This document shows, piece by piece, positions 39,268-48,625 of a stretch of DNA of 64,000 nt. This stretch comes from Nonomuraea polychroma. GTDB lineage: Bacteria; Actinomycetota; Actinomycetes; Streptosporangiales; Streptosporangiaceae. The stretch lies in NCBI RefSeq assembly GCF_004011505.1, contig NZ_SAUN01000001.1:310001-374000 (forward strand). Direction: 5' to 3'. The translations under genes and the position numbers were made by a program. The stretch's first letter is position 1. Every line of letters starts with the position of its first letter. The notes below the pieces were generated by a model, which searched no databases, was not told where the DNA came from, and saw only the letters and a list, made by a program, of their open reading frames with translations.

Positions 39268-40182
39268 GTGCAGGGTTCGGGAAGGTCTGTCGTCACCATC
39301 GGCGTGTACGACGGGGTGCACCGCGGGCACCAACGGGTGGTCGAGCGGGCCGTCGCCGTCGCCGGAGAGCGCGGGCTGCGCTCGGTCGCCGTCACCTTTG
39401 AGCCGCATCCCGACGAGGTCGTCCGGCCCGGGTCTCATCCGCAACGGCTCACGAGCCCCAGGCGCAGAGCCGAGTTGCTGACCGGGCTGGGGGTGGACGA
39501 GATCGACGTGGTGGAGTTCACGCTCGAGCTGTCGCGGACCAGTCCGGCCGACTTCGCCCAATCGGTGCTGGGCGAAAGAGCGCGGGCCGCAGTCGTGGTG
39601 GTGGGCGAGGATTTCGTGTTCGGGCAGGGTGCGAGCGGGGACGTCGAGACTTTGCAGACGCTGGGCGACAAATACGATTTCGAGGTGGACGTCGTGCCCA
39701 TGCTCAACGGCGTCTCGTCCACCGCCATCCGCGAGCGCATCGTGGCCGGCGACGTGGAGGGCGCGGCGGCGGCGCTCGGGCGGCCGCACCGGGTGGAGGG
39801 GGTGGTCGTCCGCGGTTACCAGCGGGGGCGCCAGCTCGGCTTCCCGACCGCGAACGTCGAGACGCCGCAGCACACGGCGATCCCCGCAGACGGGGTCTAC
39901 GCGGGCTGGCTGGAGTGCGTGCCCGTGGCCAACCTGCCCGCCCTGTACGCGGGGGAGCGGTGGCCGGCGGCGATTTCGGTCGGCACGAATCCGACGTTCG
40001 AAGGGGTGCCGCGGACGGTGGAGGCGTACGCGCTGGACCGGGACGACCTGGAGCTCTACGGGGTGCACGTGGGAGTGGACTTCGCGGCGCGCCTGCGCGG
40101 CAACACCCGGTTCGAGTCGATCGACGCTTTGATCGAGCAGATTCACGCCGACGTCGCCGCCACCCGGCGCCTCACAACCTAA
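39268..40182 (+). CDS. ribF: Bifunctional riboflavin kinase/FAD synthetase
   Basis: 304 residues from GTG 39268, chosen because the family core SVVTIGVYDGVHRGHQ begins about 7 residues in; longer frames upstream overlap the divergent gene. The nucleotidylyltransferase part holds DGVHRGHQ and FEPHP; the kinase part holds GRQLGFPTANVETP and GTNPTF. Makes FMN and FAD. Its stop codon is copied four times in frame by a CCTAAA repeat. Confidence 0.94.
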   Translation: MQGSGRSVVTIGVYDGVHRGHQRVVERAVAVAGERGLRSVAVTFEPHPDEVVRPGSHPQRLTSPRRRAELLTGLGVDEIDVVEFTLELSRTSPADFAQSVLGERARAAVVVVGEDFVFGQGASGDVETLQTLGDKYDFEVDVVPMLNGVSSTAIRERIVAGDVEGAAAALGRPHRVEGVVVRGYQRGRQLGFPTANVETPQHTAIPADGVYAGWLECVPVANLPALYAGERWPAAISVGTNPTFEGVPRTVEAYALDRDDLELYGVHVGVDFAARLRGNTRFESIDALIEQIHADVAATRRLTT

Positions 40183-40217
40183 ACCTAAACCTAAACCTAA
40201 ACCTTTTTTCTTTTTTT
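40178..40217 (+). repeat. Hexanucleotide (CCTAAA) repeat followed by T-tract at ribF stop
   Basis: Four CCTAAA units (40178-40201), then CCT and two T-runs (6 and 7) separated by one C. In the ribF frame this reads ACC TAA repeated, giving stops at 40180, 40186, 40192 and 40198. Very AT-rich for this genome. The T-tract could help end transcription. Confidence 0.95.
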
Positions 40218-40292
40218 ACGCGTTGCCGTGGTTTGCCAAACGCCGTCGCTGGCTTGCGTCTGTCCAGGGGAACGGCCTCTGACCGGTCAGTG

Positions 40293-40314
40293 GCGCGCCG
40301 CCGTTACGGCGCGC
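40293..40314. terminator. Bidirectional hairpin between ribF and tetR
   Basis: GCGCGCCG (40293-40300) and CGGCGCGC (40307-40314) with a 6-base loop. A perfect 12 bp palindrome, CTGACCGGTCAG, precedes it at 40279-40290. Confidence 0.75.
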
Positions 40315-40321
40315 ACGGGCA

Positions 40322-40402
40322 CCGGCTTCCGTGGTTTCAATCGTGTGCCCGGCTTCCGTGGTTTCAGTGGTGTGCCCGGCTTCCGTGGTTTCAGTGGTGG
40401 GC
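40322..40402. repeat. 27 bp tandem repeat, 3 copies, at tetR stop
   Basis: Units 40322-40348, 40349-40375 and 40376-40402 begin CCGGCTTCCGTGGTTTCA. The last unit contains the real tetR stop (TGA on the minus strand, 40393-40391); the other two carry the same TGA in the same frame (27 is divisible by 3). Confidence 0.95.
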
Positions 40403-40975
40403 CCGGAGGGAGTCCAGTAGGCGGGACAGCGCCGTCTGTGTGTCCGCGAGGTCGTCGGGGCCGGTGGACTGGGCCAGCCACAAGGCGGCCTCGTTCATCG
40501 CGCCCGAAAGCAGGCGGGTCAGCGGTGCGACCGGCTGCGCCGGGAGCGTTCCGTTCTCGATGAGGGTGGTCAGCGCCTCGGTCAGGTGTTTGGCGGAGGT
40601 CGCCTCGTCAATGGCGCGCCATTCGGTCCAGCCCAGCACCGCGGGGCCGTCGACCAGCATGATGCGCTGGACCTCCGGGTCGGCGCCGGCCGCCACGAAG
40701 GCCGCGCAGCCGTTCTTGAGCTGATCCCACGGATCGGCCGCGGCCTCCGCCGCCGCGACCACCCGGGCCGCCACCTCCTGCTGCACCTCTTCCAGCACGG
40801 CGCGGAAGAGCTCGGCCTTGCCCGCGAAATGGTGGTAGAGGGCTCCCTTGGTCACCCCGGACTCGCGCACGATCTCCGCCAGCCCGACGGCGCCGTAGCC
40901 CTTGGCCGCGAACAGCCGTCTGCTCGCGGCGAGCAGCGTTCGCCTGGTGTGTTCCTTCTGCTCGGCCCTGGTCAA
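40391..40975 (-). CDS. TetR family regulator
   Basis: 194 residues from TTG 40975, with GGAG upstream. N-terminal HTH (TLLAASRRLFAAKGYGAVGLA, ESGVTKGALYHHFAGKAELF with the TetR signature) and a helical ligand domain with WDQLKNGCAAFVAA typical of the TetR_C group. Divergent from the glyoxalase-like gene, with two matching operators between them, so it very likely controls that gene and itself. Confidence 0.93.
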   Translation of the reverse strand: MTRAEQKEHTRRTLLAASRRLFAAKGYGAVGLAEIVRESGVTKGALYHHFAGKAELFRAVLEEVQQEVAARVVAAAEAAADPWDQLKNGCAAFVAAGADPEVQRIMLVDGPAVLGWTEWRAIDEATSAKHLTEALTTLIENGTLPAQPVAPLTRLLSGAMNEAALWLAQSTGPDDLADTQTALSRLLDSLRAHH

Positions 40976-40987
40976 TCCAACACTCCT

Positions 40988-41017
40988 TTGACATACCGAT
41001 GGTACGTGAAGTAGCGT
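40988..41017 (+). promoter_or_regulatory. Promoter of the glyoxalase-like gene
   Basis: TTGACA at 40988-40993 and TAGCGT at 41012-41017, spaced 18 bp. The -35 overlaps operator box 1, and box 2 lies just past the expected start of transcription. Confidence 0.6.
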
Positions 41018-41040
41018 ACCCCGGCATACCGATGGTATGT
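40991..41040. promoter_or_regulatory. Two TetR operators, CATACC-GAT-GGTATG type
   Basis: Box 1, ACATACCGATGGTACGT, at 40991-41007 and box 2, CATACCGATGGTATG, at 41025-41039; box 2 is a perfect inverted repeat around GAT. Centres are 33 bp apart, about three helical turns, so two dimers could bind on the same face. Confidence 0.85.
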
Positions 41041-41057
41041 GAACGAAGGAGATGGGC

Positions 41058-41492
41058 GTGGAGCTGAGCAGCTTCTATCCGGTGGTGTGCACGGCCGACG
41101 TCGCCGCGTCGAAGGACTTCTACGTGCGGCTGTTCGGGTTCGAGGTGACGTTCGAGGCCGAGTGGTACGTGAGCCTGCGCCGTGGGCCGTACGAGCTGGC
41201 CCTGCTCGATCACCGGCATCCGACGATCCCTCTGGCCTACCGGAGGCCGGTCGCGGGGCTCTTGCTCAATTTCGAGGTGGCCGACGTCGACGCCGAGTGG
41301 GAACGGCTCGTCGTCCGTGAAGGGCTGGAGCCCGAGCTGGCGTTGCGCGACGAGGAGTTCGGCCAGCGCCACTTCATCGTGTCGGATCCCAGCGGCGTGC
41401 TCGTCGACGTCATCACGCCGATCGCGCCGTCGGCCGAGTTCGCCGGGCAGTACGTGTCCGGCGGGCAGGAACACCCGAGCATCCGGCCCTAG
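41058..41492 (+). CDS. Glyoxalase/bleomycin-resistance (VOC) protein
   Basis: 144 residues from GTG 41058, preferred because AAGGAG ends 6 bp upstream; ATG 41052 would touch it. VOC fold with [22 protein letters not shown] and a C-terminal [18 protein letters not shown]. It may be a resistance or isomerase-type enzyme for the TetR ligand. Not linked to other genes on this strand. Confidence 0.88.
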   Translation: MELSSFYPVVCTADVAASKDFYVRLFGFEVTFEAEWYVSLRRGPYELALLDHRHPTIPLAYRRPVAGLLLNFEVADVDAEWERLVVREGLEPELALRDEEFGQRHFIVSDPSGVLVDVITPIAPSAEFAGQYVSGGQEHPSIRP

Positions 41493-41629
41493 GTGGTAGT
41501 CTTGCATGTCGGCTCTGTGACGGCGGCGCTGCGCGCTGCCCATGACGGCCTTCACGCGGCGACTGTAGGCACGCACGGTTGTTCGCTCATTGGTTACATT
41601 AGCGCGTGCCCGTAGATTGAAGGAGAGCC

Positions 41630-41899
41630 GTGTCCCTCGACACCGCTGCCAAGAAGTCCATCATCGGCGAATACGCGACGACCGAGGGTGACACCGGGTC
41701 GCCCGAGGTGCAGATCGCACTGCTGAGCAAGCGCATCAGCGAGCTCACCGAGCACCTGAAGACGCACAAGCACGACCACCACAGCCGTCGTGGCCTGCTT
41801 CTGCTCGTCGGTCGCCGGCGCCGCCTGCTGAAGTACCTGCAGAAGGTCGACATCCAGCGCTACCGTTCGCTCATCGAGCGGCTCGGCCTGCGCCGATAA
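41630..41899 (+). CDS. rpsO: 30S ribosomal protein S15
   Basis: 89 residues from GTG 41630 behind AAGGAGAG. S15 signature: [44 protein letters not shown]. Binds 16S rRNA central domain. Followed by a strong terminator, then pnp, the usual rpsO-pnp order. Confidence 0.98.
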   Translation: MSLDTAAKKSIIGEYATTEGDTGSPEVQIALLSKRISELTEHLKTHKHDHHSRRGLLLLVGRRRRLLKYLQKVDIQRYRSLIERLGLRR

Positions 41900-41902
41900 C
41901 AT

Positions 41903-41933
41903 GAAAGGGAGCGGCGTCGCGCCGCTCCCTTTC
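41903..41933 (+). terminator. Terminator after rpsO
   Basis: GAAAGGGAGCGGCG (41903-41916) and CGCCGCTCCCTTTC (41920-41933), a 14 bp perfect stem with a 3-base loop, 4 bp after the stop. A CCCATATGGG palindrome follows at 41933-41942. Confidence 0.9.
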
Positions 41934-42040
41934 CCATATGGGTAGTAGCACCCATAGGGACGAAAGGCGCGTGGCGGCGTGAAACCGTCACCCCGCCTGA
42001 CGTACAACTGAAGATCCGAGACACACAGCCCCCGCGTCCG

Positions 42041-42180
42041 CTCAGCACCATGCGACCCGCGACGCCTGCGGGCCGGTCCTCGGTAGTGGCTTCCGGTAGA
42101 CGTGACGTCTGACCGGGCGCTTCGATCGAAGACCGGCGCTGCACCTAACGAGGGTGCCGGTGAGAAAAGGGCGCGGGAGA
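42041..42180 (+). ncRNA. Actino-pnp-like structured leader
   Basis: The roughly 260 bp between the rpsO terminator and pnp have no gene but several hairpins: AGACG-tga-CGTCT (42098-42110), the palindrome CTTCGATCGAAG (42120-42131) and GCACC-N7-GGTGC (42141-42157 region). An Actino-pnp RNA motif is known in front of actinobacterial pnp genes and is thought to control PNPase level, like the RNase III-cut pnp leaders of other bacteria. Boundaries here are approximate, and the motif assignment rests on position and structure, not on a model search. Confidence 0.55.
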
Positions 42181-42201
42181 CCGACCACAAGGAGGTCCCC
42201 C

Positions 42202-44541
42202 GTGGAGGGTGTCCACACTGCTGAAGCCGTCATAGACAACGGCTCATTCGGCACGCGCACGATCCGGTTCGAGACCGGACGGCTCGCGCGTCAGGCGGCG
42301 GGGTCCGCCGTCGCATATCTCGACAACGACACGATGGTGCTCTCAGCGACCACCGCGTCGAAGACTCCGAAGGAACAGTTCGACTTCTTCCCGCTGACGG
42401 TGGACGTCGAGGAGCGAATGTACGCCGCGGGGCGCATCCCCGGCTCGTTCTTCCGTCGTGAGGGCCGTCCCTCCGAGGACGCCATCCTCACCTGTCGCCT
42501 GATCGACCGGCCGCTGCGCCCGTCGTTCGTCAAGGGCCTGCGCAACGAGGTGCAGGTCGTGGCCACCATCATGGCGCTCAACCCCGACCACCTCTACGAC
42601 GTGGTCGCCATCAACGCCGCGTCCCTGTCGACGCAGCTGGCGGGCCTGCCGTTCTCGGGCCCGATCGGTGGCGTGCGGGTGGCGCTGATCGAGGGCCAGT
42701 GGGTGGCGTTCCCGACGCACCATGAGCTCGAGTCGGCCACGTTCGACATGGTCGTGGCGGGCCGGGTGCTCGACGACGGCGATGTCGCGATCATGATGGT
42801 CGAGGCCGAGTCCACCAAGGACACGCTGAAGCTGGTCGCCGAGGGCGCCGTCGCGCCCACCGAGGAGACCGTCGCACAGGGCCTGGATGCCGCCAAGCCC
42901 TTCATCAAGGTGCTGTGCGAGGCGCAGTCGCGCATCGCGCAGGTCGCGGCCAAGGAGACGGCCGAATACCCGGTCTTCCTGGACTACCAGGAGGACGCCT
43001 ACGCCGCGGTCGAAGCGGCGATCAAGAACGAGCTTGCCGCCGCGCTGACCATCGCCGGCAAGCAGGAGCGCGAGAACGAGCTGGAGAAGGTCAAGGCGCT
43101 GGCCGCCGAGAAGGTCCTGCCCGACTTCGAGGGGCGCGAGAAGGAGATCTCCGCCGCGTTCCGCTCGGTGATGAAGAAGCTCATGCGTGAGCGGGTCATC
43201 AAGGAGGGCATCCGCATCGACGGCCGTGGCACCAAGGACATCCGCGCCTTGTCGGCCGAGGTCCACGTGGTGCCGCGGGTGCACGGCTCGGCGTTGTTCG
43301 AGCGCGGCGAGACCCAGATCATGGGCATCACGACGCTCAACATGCTGCGCATGGAGCAGGTCATCGACACGCTCAACCCGGACCGCACCAAGCGCTACAT
43401 GCACAACTACAACTTCCCGCCTTACTCCACCGGTGAGACCGGCCGGGTGGGCTCGCCCAAGCGGCGCGAGATCGGTCACGGCGCGCTGGCCGAGCGGGCG
43501 CTGATCCCGGTGCTGCCCTCGCGCGAGGAGTTCCCGTACGCGATCCGCCAGGTCTCCGAGGCGCTCGGCTCGAACGGCTCGACCTCGATGGGCTCGGTGT
43601 GCGCGTCCACGATGGCGCTGCTCGACGCCGGTGTGCCGCTCAAGGAGATGGTCGCGGGCATCGCGATGGGCCTGATCGGCGAGGGTGACACGTACGTCAC
43701 GCTGACCGACATCCTCGGCGCCGAGGACGCCATGGGCGACATGGACTTCAAGGTCGCCGGCACCAAGGACGTCATCACCGCCCTGCAGCTCGACACCAAG
43801 CTCGACGGCATCCCGGCCCACGTGCTCGCGGGCGCTCTGAAGCAGGCCAAGGGCGCCCGGCTGGCGATCCTCGACGTGATGCAGGAAGCGATCGACTCCC
43901 CGGCGGAGATGAACCCGACCGCGCCGCGCATCATCACCATCAAGGTCCCGGTCGACAAGATCGGCGAGGTCATCGGCCCGAAGGGCAAGATGATCAACCA
44001 GATCCAGGACGACACGGGCGCCGAGATCACCATCGAGGACGACGGCACGATCTACATCGGCGCCACCGACGGCCCGGCCGCCGAGGCCGCGCGGTCGGCG
44101 ATCAACGCCATCGCCAACCCGCACATGCCGGAGGTCGGCGAGCGCTACCTGGGCACGGTCGTCAAGATCGCCGCCTTCGGCGCGTTCATCTCGCTCATGC
44201 CCGGCAAGGACGGCCTCCTGCACGTCTCCCAGATCCGCAAGCTGCACGGCGGCAAGCGCATCGAGAACGTCGAGGACGTCATGAGCGTCGGCGAGAAGAT
44301 CCAGGTGGAGATCGCCGAGATCGACGGCCGCGGCAAGCTCTCGCTGGTGCCGGTCGAGGTCATCGAGAAGGAGGCCGCCGAGAAGGAGGCGAAGGCTCCC
44401 GAAGGCGACAGCGAGGCTCCGGAGACGGAGGAGGCCGCCGCACCGGGCGAGGAGAAGTCCGACCGGCCCCGCCGCACCCGTACGCGCGTCCGCACCCGCA
44501 CTAGCAGCGGCGGCGGCGAGGGGGACGACCGGAACTCGTGA
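42202..44541 (+). CDS. pnp: Polyribonucleotide nucleotidyltransferase
   Basis: 779 residues from GTG 42202, behind AAGGAGG. Two RNase PH-like domains ([39 protein letters not shown]), a helical linker, KH domain ([18 protein letters not shown]) and S1 domain ([21 protein letters not shown]). The C-terminal tail is Glu-rich and then Arg-rich, as in other actinomycetes. Phosphorolytic 3'-5' RNA decay and tailing. Its stop overlaps the M16 protease start. Confidence 0.97.
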   Translation: MEGVHTAEAVIDNGSFGTRTIRFETGRLARQAAGSAVAYLDNDTMVLSATTASKTPKEQFDFFPLTVDVEERMYAAGRIPGSFFRREGRPSEDAILTCRLIDRPLRPSFVKGLRNEVQVVATIMALNPDHLYDVVAINAASLSTQLAGLPFSGPIGGVRVALIEGQWVAFPTHHELESATFDMVVAGRVLDDGDVAIMMVEAESTKDTLKLVAEGAVAPTEETVAQGLDAAKPFIKVLCEAQSRIAQVAAKETAEYPVFLDYQEDAYAAVEAAIKNELAAALTIAGKQERENELEKVKALAAEKVLPDFEGREKEISAAFRSVMKKLMRERVIKEGIRIDGRGTKDIRALSAEVHVVPRVHGSALFERGETQIMGITTLNMLRMEQVIDTLNPDRTKRYMHNYNFPPYSTGETGRVGSPKRREIGHGALAERALIPVLPSREEFPYAIRQVSEALGSNGSTSMGSVCASTMALLDAGVPLKEMVAGIAMGLIGEGDTYVTLTDILGAEDAMGDMDFKVAGTKDVITALQLDTKLDGIPAHVLAGALKQAKGARLAILDVMQEAIDSPAEMNPTAPRIITIKVPVDKIGEVIGPKGKMINQIQDDTGAEITIEDDGTIYIGATDGPAAEAARSAINAIANPHMPEVGERYLGTVVKIAAFGAFISLMPGKDGLLHVSQIRKLHGGKRIENVEDVMSVGEKIQVEIAEIDGRGKLSLVPVEVIEKEAAEKEAKAPEGDSEAPETEEAAAPGEEKSDRPRRTRTRVRTRTSSGGGEGDDRNS

Positions 44542-45848
44542 CAACGACCACGCTGCACCCCGGCAAGGACGGAGCCGGGGTGGTAAGGCGCACCGTCCTT
44601 CCGGGTGGCCTGCGCGTGGTGACCGAGACCATGCCGACCGTGCGCAGCGTCGCGGTCGGCATGTGGGTCGGCATCGGCTCGCGTGACGAGGCCCCCGAGC
44701 ACATGGGGGCCACCCATTTCCTTGAACACCTGCTGTTCAAGGGCACTCCGACACGCGACGCCATGGAGATCTCCGCCTCCATCGAGGGCATCGGCGGTGA
44801 GATCAACGCCTTCACCGCCAAGGAATACACCTGCTACTACGCCCGGGTGCTGGACGAGGACCTGCGGATAGCGGTCGACGTGCTCGCCGACGTGGTGACC
44901 AGCTCGCTGGTGACCGACGAGGACGTCGAGTCGGAGCGTGGCGTGATCCTCGAGGAGATCGCCATGCACGACGACGACCCCTCGGACGTGGTGCACGAGC
45001 AGTTCGCCGCCGAGCTCTACGGCGATTCGCCGATCGGCCGGCCCATCCTGGGCACGGTGGACTCGATCAACGCGCTCGGGCGCGACCGGATCGCGGAGTA
45101 CTACCACCGCTACTACCGGCCTCGTCGCACGGTGGTGTCCGTCGCGGGCAACATCCGGCACGAAGAGGTCGTCGAGCTGGTCACCAGGGCGTACGAGCGG
45201 GCGGGCGCGCTGAGCGGCCCCGCCGAGTTCGCCACGCCGCGCACCAGCGGCCCCGGCGCCGACGCGCGCTCGGGAGTCAGGGTGCTCGACCGGCCGACCG
45301 AGCAGGCCAACCTGGTGCTCGGCACGACCGGCCTGGCCCGCACCGACGACCGCAGGTTCGCGCTGGGCGTGCTCAACTCCGCGCTGGGCGGCGGCATGTC
45401 GTCCAGGCTCTTCCAAGAGATCAGGGAGAAGCGCGGCCTGGCGTACTCCGCCTACAGCTACACCTCGGCCTACGCGGACACCGGCCAGTTCGGCATCTAC
45501 GTCGGCTGCCTGCCGTCGAAGATCGACGACGTGCTGAAGATCTGCCGGGACGAGCTGACGCGGGTGGTGGACCAGGGGCTGACCGCCGACGAGATCATGC
45601 GTGGCAAGGGTCAGATGCGCGGCGGGCTCGTGCTCGGGCTGGAGGACACCGGCTCGCGCATGTCCCGCATCGGGAAGAACGAGCTGGTCTACGAGGAGCT
45701 CATGTCGGTGGACGAGGTGTTGTCCCGGATCGAGGGCGTCACCCCCGACGAGATCTCCGAGATCGCCAGGGACGTGCTCAACCGGCCGCTCACGCTCGCC
45801 GTGATCGGGCCGTACGGCGACAAGGACTTCACCGACGCCATCCGCTGA
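44538..45848 (+). CDS. M16 family zinc protease
   Basis: 436 residues from GTG 44538 (GTGA overlap with pnp). Inverted zinc motif HFLEH at residues 60-64 in [14 protein letters not shown], followed by [20 protein letters not shown] complete single-chain half-size member, expected to form dimers. The pnp-M16-dapB order is common in actinomycetes. Substrate unknown; cytoplasmic, no signal peptide. Confidence 0.93.
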   Translation: MTTTTLHPGKDGAGVVRRTVLPGGLRVVTETMPTVRSVAVGMWVGIGSRDEAPEHMGATHFLEHLLFKGTPTRDAMEISASIEGIGGEINAFTAKEYTCYYARVLDEDLRIAVDVLADVVTSSLVTDEDVESERGVILEEIAMHDDDPSDVVHEQFAAELYGDSPIGRPILGTVDSINALGRDRIAEYYHRYYRPRRTVVSVAGNIRHEEVVELVTRAYERAGALSGPAEFATPRTSGPGADARSGVRVLDRPTEQANLVLGTTGLARTDDRRFALGVLNSALGGGMSSRLFQEIREKRGLAYSAYSYTSAYADTGQFGIYVGCLPSKIDDVLKICRDELTRVVDQGLTADEIMRGKGQMRGGLVLGLEDTGSRMSRIGKNELVYEELMSVDEVLSRIEGVTPDEISEIARDVLNRPLTLAVIGPYGDKDFTDAIR

Positions 45849-46944
<1,096 letters not shown>

Positions 46945-46976
46945 GCGCCGGCCGCGGTGCGGTCTCGGCGTGGCCG

Positions 46977-47010
46977 CACGACGTGCCCACCCATGGGTGG
47001 GCACGTCGTG
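46977..47010. terminator. 34 bp perfect palindrome after dapB
   Basis: The sequence from CACGACGTGCCCACCC onward reads the same on both strands over 34 bp, with no spacer. As RNA it gives a 15 bp stem with a tight 4-base loop. Very likely the dapB terminator. Confidence 0.85.
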
Positions 47011-47102
47011 AGGAGAGGGTCCCGGCTCCGCACAGCCGGGCCTACGATCATCAACATTAATACGAGCGGCGCGATCCGCCCGAAACATGAGATCGTGTCG
47101 GC

Positions 47103-47582
47103 ATGGTGCGATGGGCGGAGGCCGGTGAGCTGGCCGGGCTGGTGGCGATCGAGTTGGCCGCGGATCGGCTGTTCGAGCAGGTGGGCATCACCTTCCCGCC
47201 CGGCACCACCATGATCGAGGAAGTGGACGATCCGGGCACCGTGCTGGTCGAGGGCGAGCCGCCGGTCGGGTTCGCGCTGATCGGATGGGTGGACGGCAAC
47301 CTGCATCTCGAGCAGCTGGCCGTCCATCCGGACAACATGCGCCAGGGCATCGGCGGGCGGCTGATGGCCGCGGTGATCGACCATGCGGGGGCGGCCGGCG
47401 CACCGCACGTGACGTTGACGACGTACCGGGACGTGCCGTGGAACGCGCCCTGGTACGCGCGCCACGGCTTCACCGTGCTGCCCGAGGAGGAGTGGGGGCC
47501 GCAGCTGCGGGCGCTGGTGGTGCATGAGCGGGAGCTGGGCATCGAGGTCGCCCCGCGCGTGGTGATGAGCCGCGCCTGCTAG
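47103..47582 (+). CDS. GNAT family N-acetyltransferase
   Basis: 159 residues from ATG 47103. Typical GNAT pattern: VGFALIGWVDGNLHLEQLAVHPDNMRQGIGGRLM (acetyl-CoA loop QGIGGR) and WYARHGFTVL. Substrate unknown. The ribosome site is poor. Its stop is followed at once by a 29 bp tandem repeat, and it converges on the AAC(3) gene. Confidence 0.9.
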   Translation: MVRWAEAGELAGLVAIELAADRLFEQVGITFPPGTTMIEEVDDPGTVLVEGEPPVGFALIGWVDGNLHLEQLAVHPDNMRQGIGGRLMAAVIDHAGAAGAPHVTLTTYRDVPWNAPWYARHGFTVLPEEEWGPQLRALVVHERELGIEVAPRVVMSRAC

Positions 47583-47640
47583 CCGGGCTCGGTAGCGCCC
47601 TGTCACTTGGACCGGGCTCGGTAGCGCCCTGCCACTTGGA
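47583..47640 (+). repeat. 29 bp tandem repeat directly after the GNAT stop
   Basis: CCGGGCTCGGTAGCGCCCTG begins units 47583-47611 and 47612-47640, which differ at one base (T/C). A degenerate third copy follows to about 47675. Each unit contains a TAG. The GNAT gene end (GCGCCTGCTAG) is itself similar to the unit, suggesting the array grew from it. Confidence 0.9.
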
Positions 47641-47702
47641 CCCGGCTCCGAGCCGCGCCCTGCCGCGTGGTGCCGGCCGGAGCGGTGCCTCGCCGCGTAG
47701 AG

Positions 47703-48500
47703 CTAGCCCCCGGCGGGGGCGTCGCGGTGGGAGGCTAGCCAGTCGACGGCGTAGGCAACGGCCGCGGGCAGGGAGAACAGCCGGGCCTCGGCCGCACCGA
47801 CCCGGCCCCGCCGCACGACACCGGTCTCGTCGAAGTCCGCGCCCAGGGCGGCGAAGTCGCTCGCGTCCACGGCCACGTCCTCGAATTCGCACCACGTCCG
47901 CCCGTTCCCGTCGTCCACCACCGCACGGTAGCGGCGCCGCGGCGGGCTGGCGGTGTAGCGATATTCGGCCAGGTGAAAGGCCGTGCACTTGTCGTAGCCC
48001 ACGCCCAGCAGCAGGACCAGGGCGCCCGCGTCGTACAGGCGGGCGAGCGGGGACCGCTCGCCGAGCAGGCAGTCGCGGTCGTGCCCCTCGATGATCTCGG
48101 CCGCCCGCGAGCCCATGGCGGCGAAGGACGTGTGCGGATGCGCGCTGCGCAGAGCCCCGGGCAGCGTACGCACGTGCTCGGCGATCTGTCCCATCTGATG
48201 GGAGGGGGTCGTGGCCGGATCGAAGGCCGGCATGCGGGAGCGGTAGGCGGCGGCCTCGTCCGGGGTCATCCCGGCCACGGCGGCACGGTAGAGGGGAGAG
48301 GTGTCGGAATTGCCCGACGTGCCGGCGGGAACCACGAGTGTGCCGTCGCCACCGAGCACTTTCCGTAGCGCCGCGACGACCGTGCCCGCCCCGCACTCAG
48401 AGCGGCCGAGGCTCTTGAGCGAGGAATGCAGCAACACGACCTGCCCGAATCCCACACCCAATGCGGCGAAGTCCCGTGCTAACCGGTCAACGTCCAACAT
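47703..48500 (-). CDS. AAC(3) family N-acetyltransferase
   Basis: 265 residues. AAC(3) features: VVLLHSSLKSLG near the N-terminus, GDGTLVVP, HPHTSFAAMGSRAAEI and the C-terminal FAALGADFDETG. Could acetylate an aminoglycoside or a self-made amino sugar or peptide; resistance cannot be predicted from the sequence alone. TATACT at 48538-48533 on the minus strand is a likely -10. Divergent from the MFS gene. Confidence 0.88.
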   Translation of the reverse strand: MLDVDRLARDFAALGVGFGQVVLLHSSLKSLGRSECGAGTVVAALRKVLGGDGTLVVPAGTSGNSDTSPLYRAAVAGMTPDEAAAYRSRMPAFDPATTPSHQMGQIAEHVRTLPGALRSAHPHTSFAAMGSRAAEIIEGHDRDCLLGERSPLARLYDAGALVLLLGVGYDKCTAFHLAEYRYTASPPRRRYRAVVDDGNGRTWCEFEDVAVDASDFAALGADFDETGVVRRGRVGAAEARLFSLPAAVAYAVDWLASHRDAPAGG

Positions 48501-48581
48501 ATCGACACCTATCCCGCTTTGGGGCGATTTTAGTATATCGTGGCGACAAGGGCTATTGGTGGAGCATTTTGCGCAACGGTC

Positions 48582-48601
48582 TACAATGCCGTTGAAACGG
48601 C
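48582..48601 (+). promoter_or_regulatory. Promoter -10 and inverted repeat before the MFS gene
   Basis: TACAAT at 48582-48587 is followed at once by GCCGTT-ga-AACGGC (48588-48601), a 6-2-6 inverted repeat at the expected transcription start. The repeat is well placed for a repressor. Confidence 0.5.
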
Positions 48602-48625
48602 CATCGTAACGAGCTCTTTTAACAG

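Noticed and set aside
40178-40201. Telomeric repeat or chromosome end
   Set aside because: Only four units inside a housekeeping region, starting in the ribF stop; bacterial telomeres are not built this way.
42343-44544. 733-codon open frame antisense to pnp
   Set aside because: Mirror of PNPase codon bias; composition is His/Arg/Asp-rich with no fold pattern.
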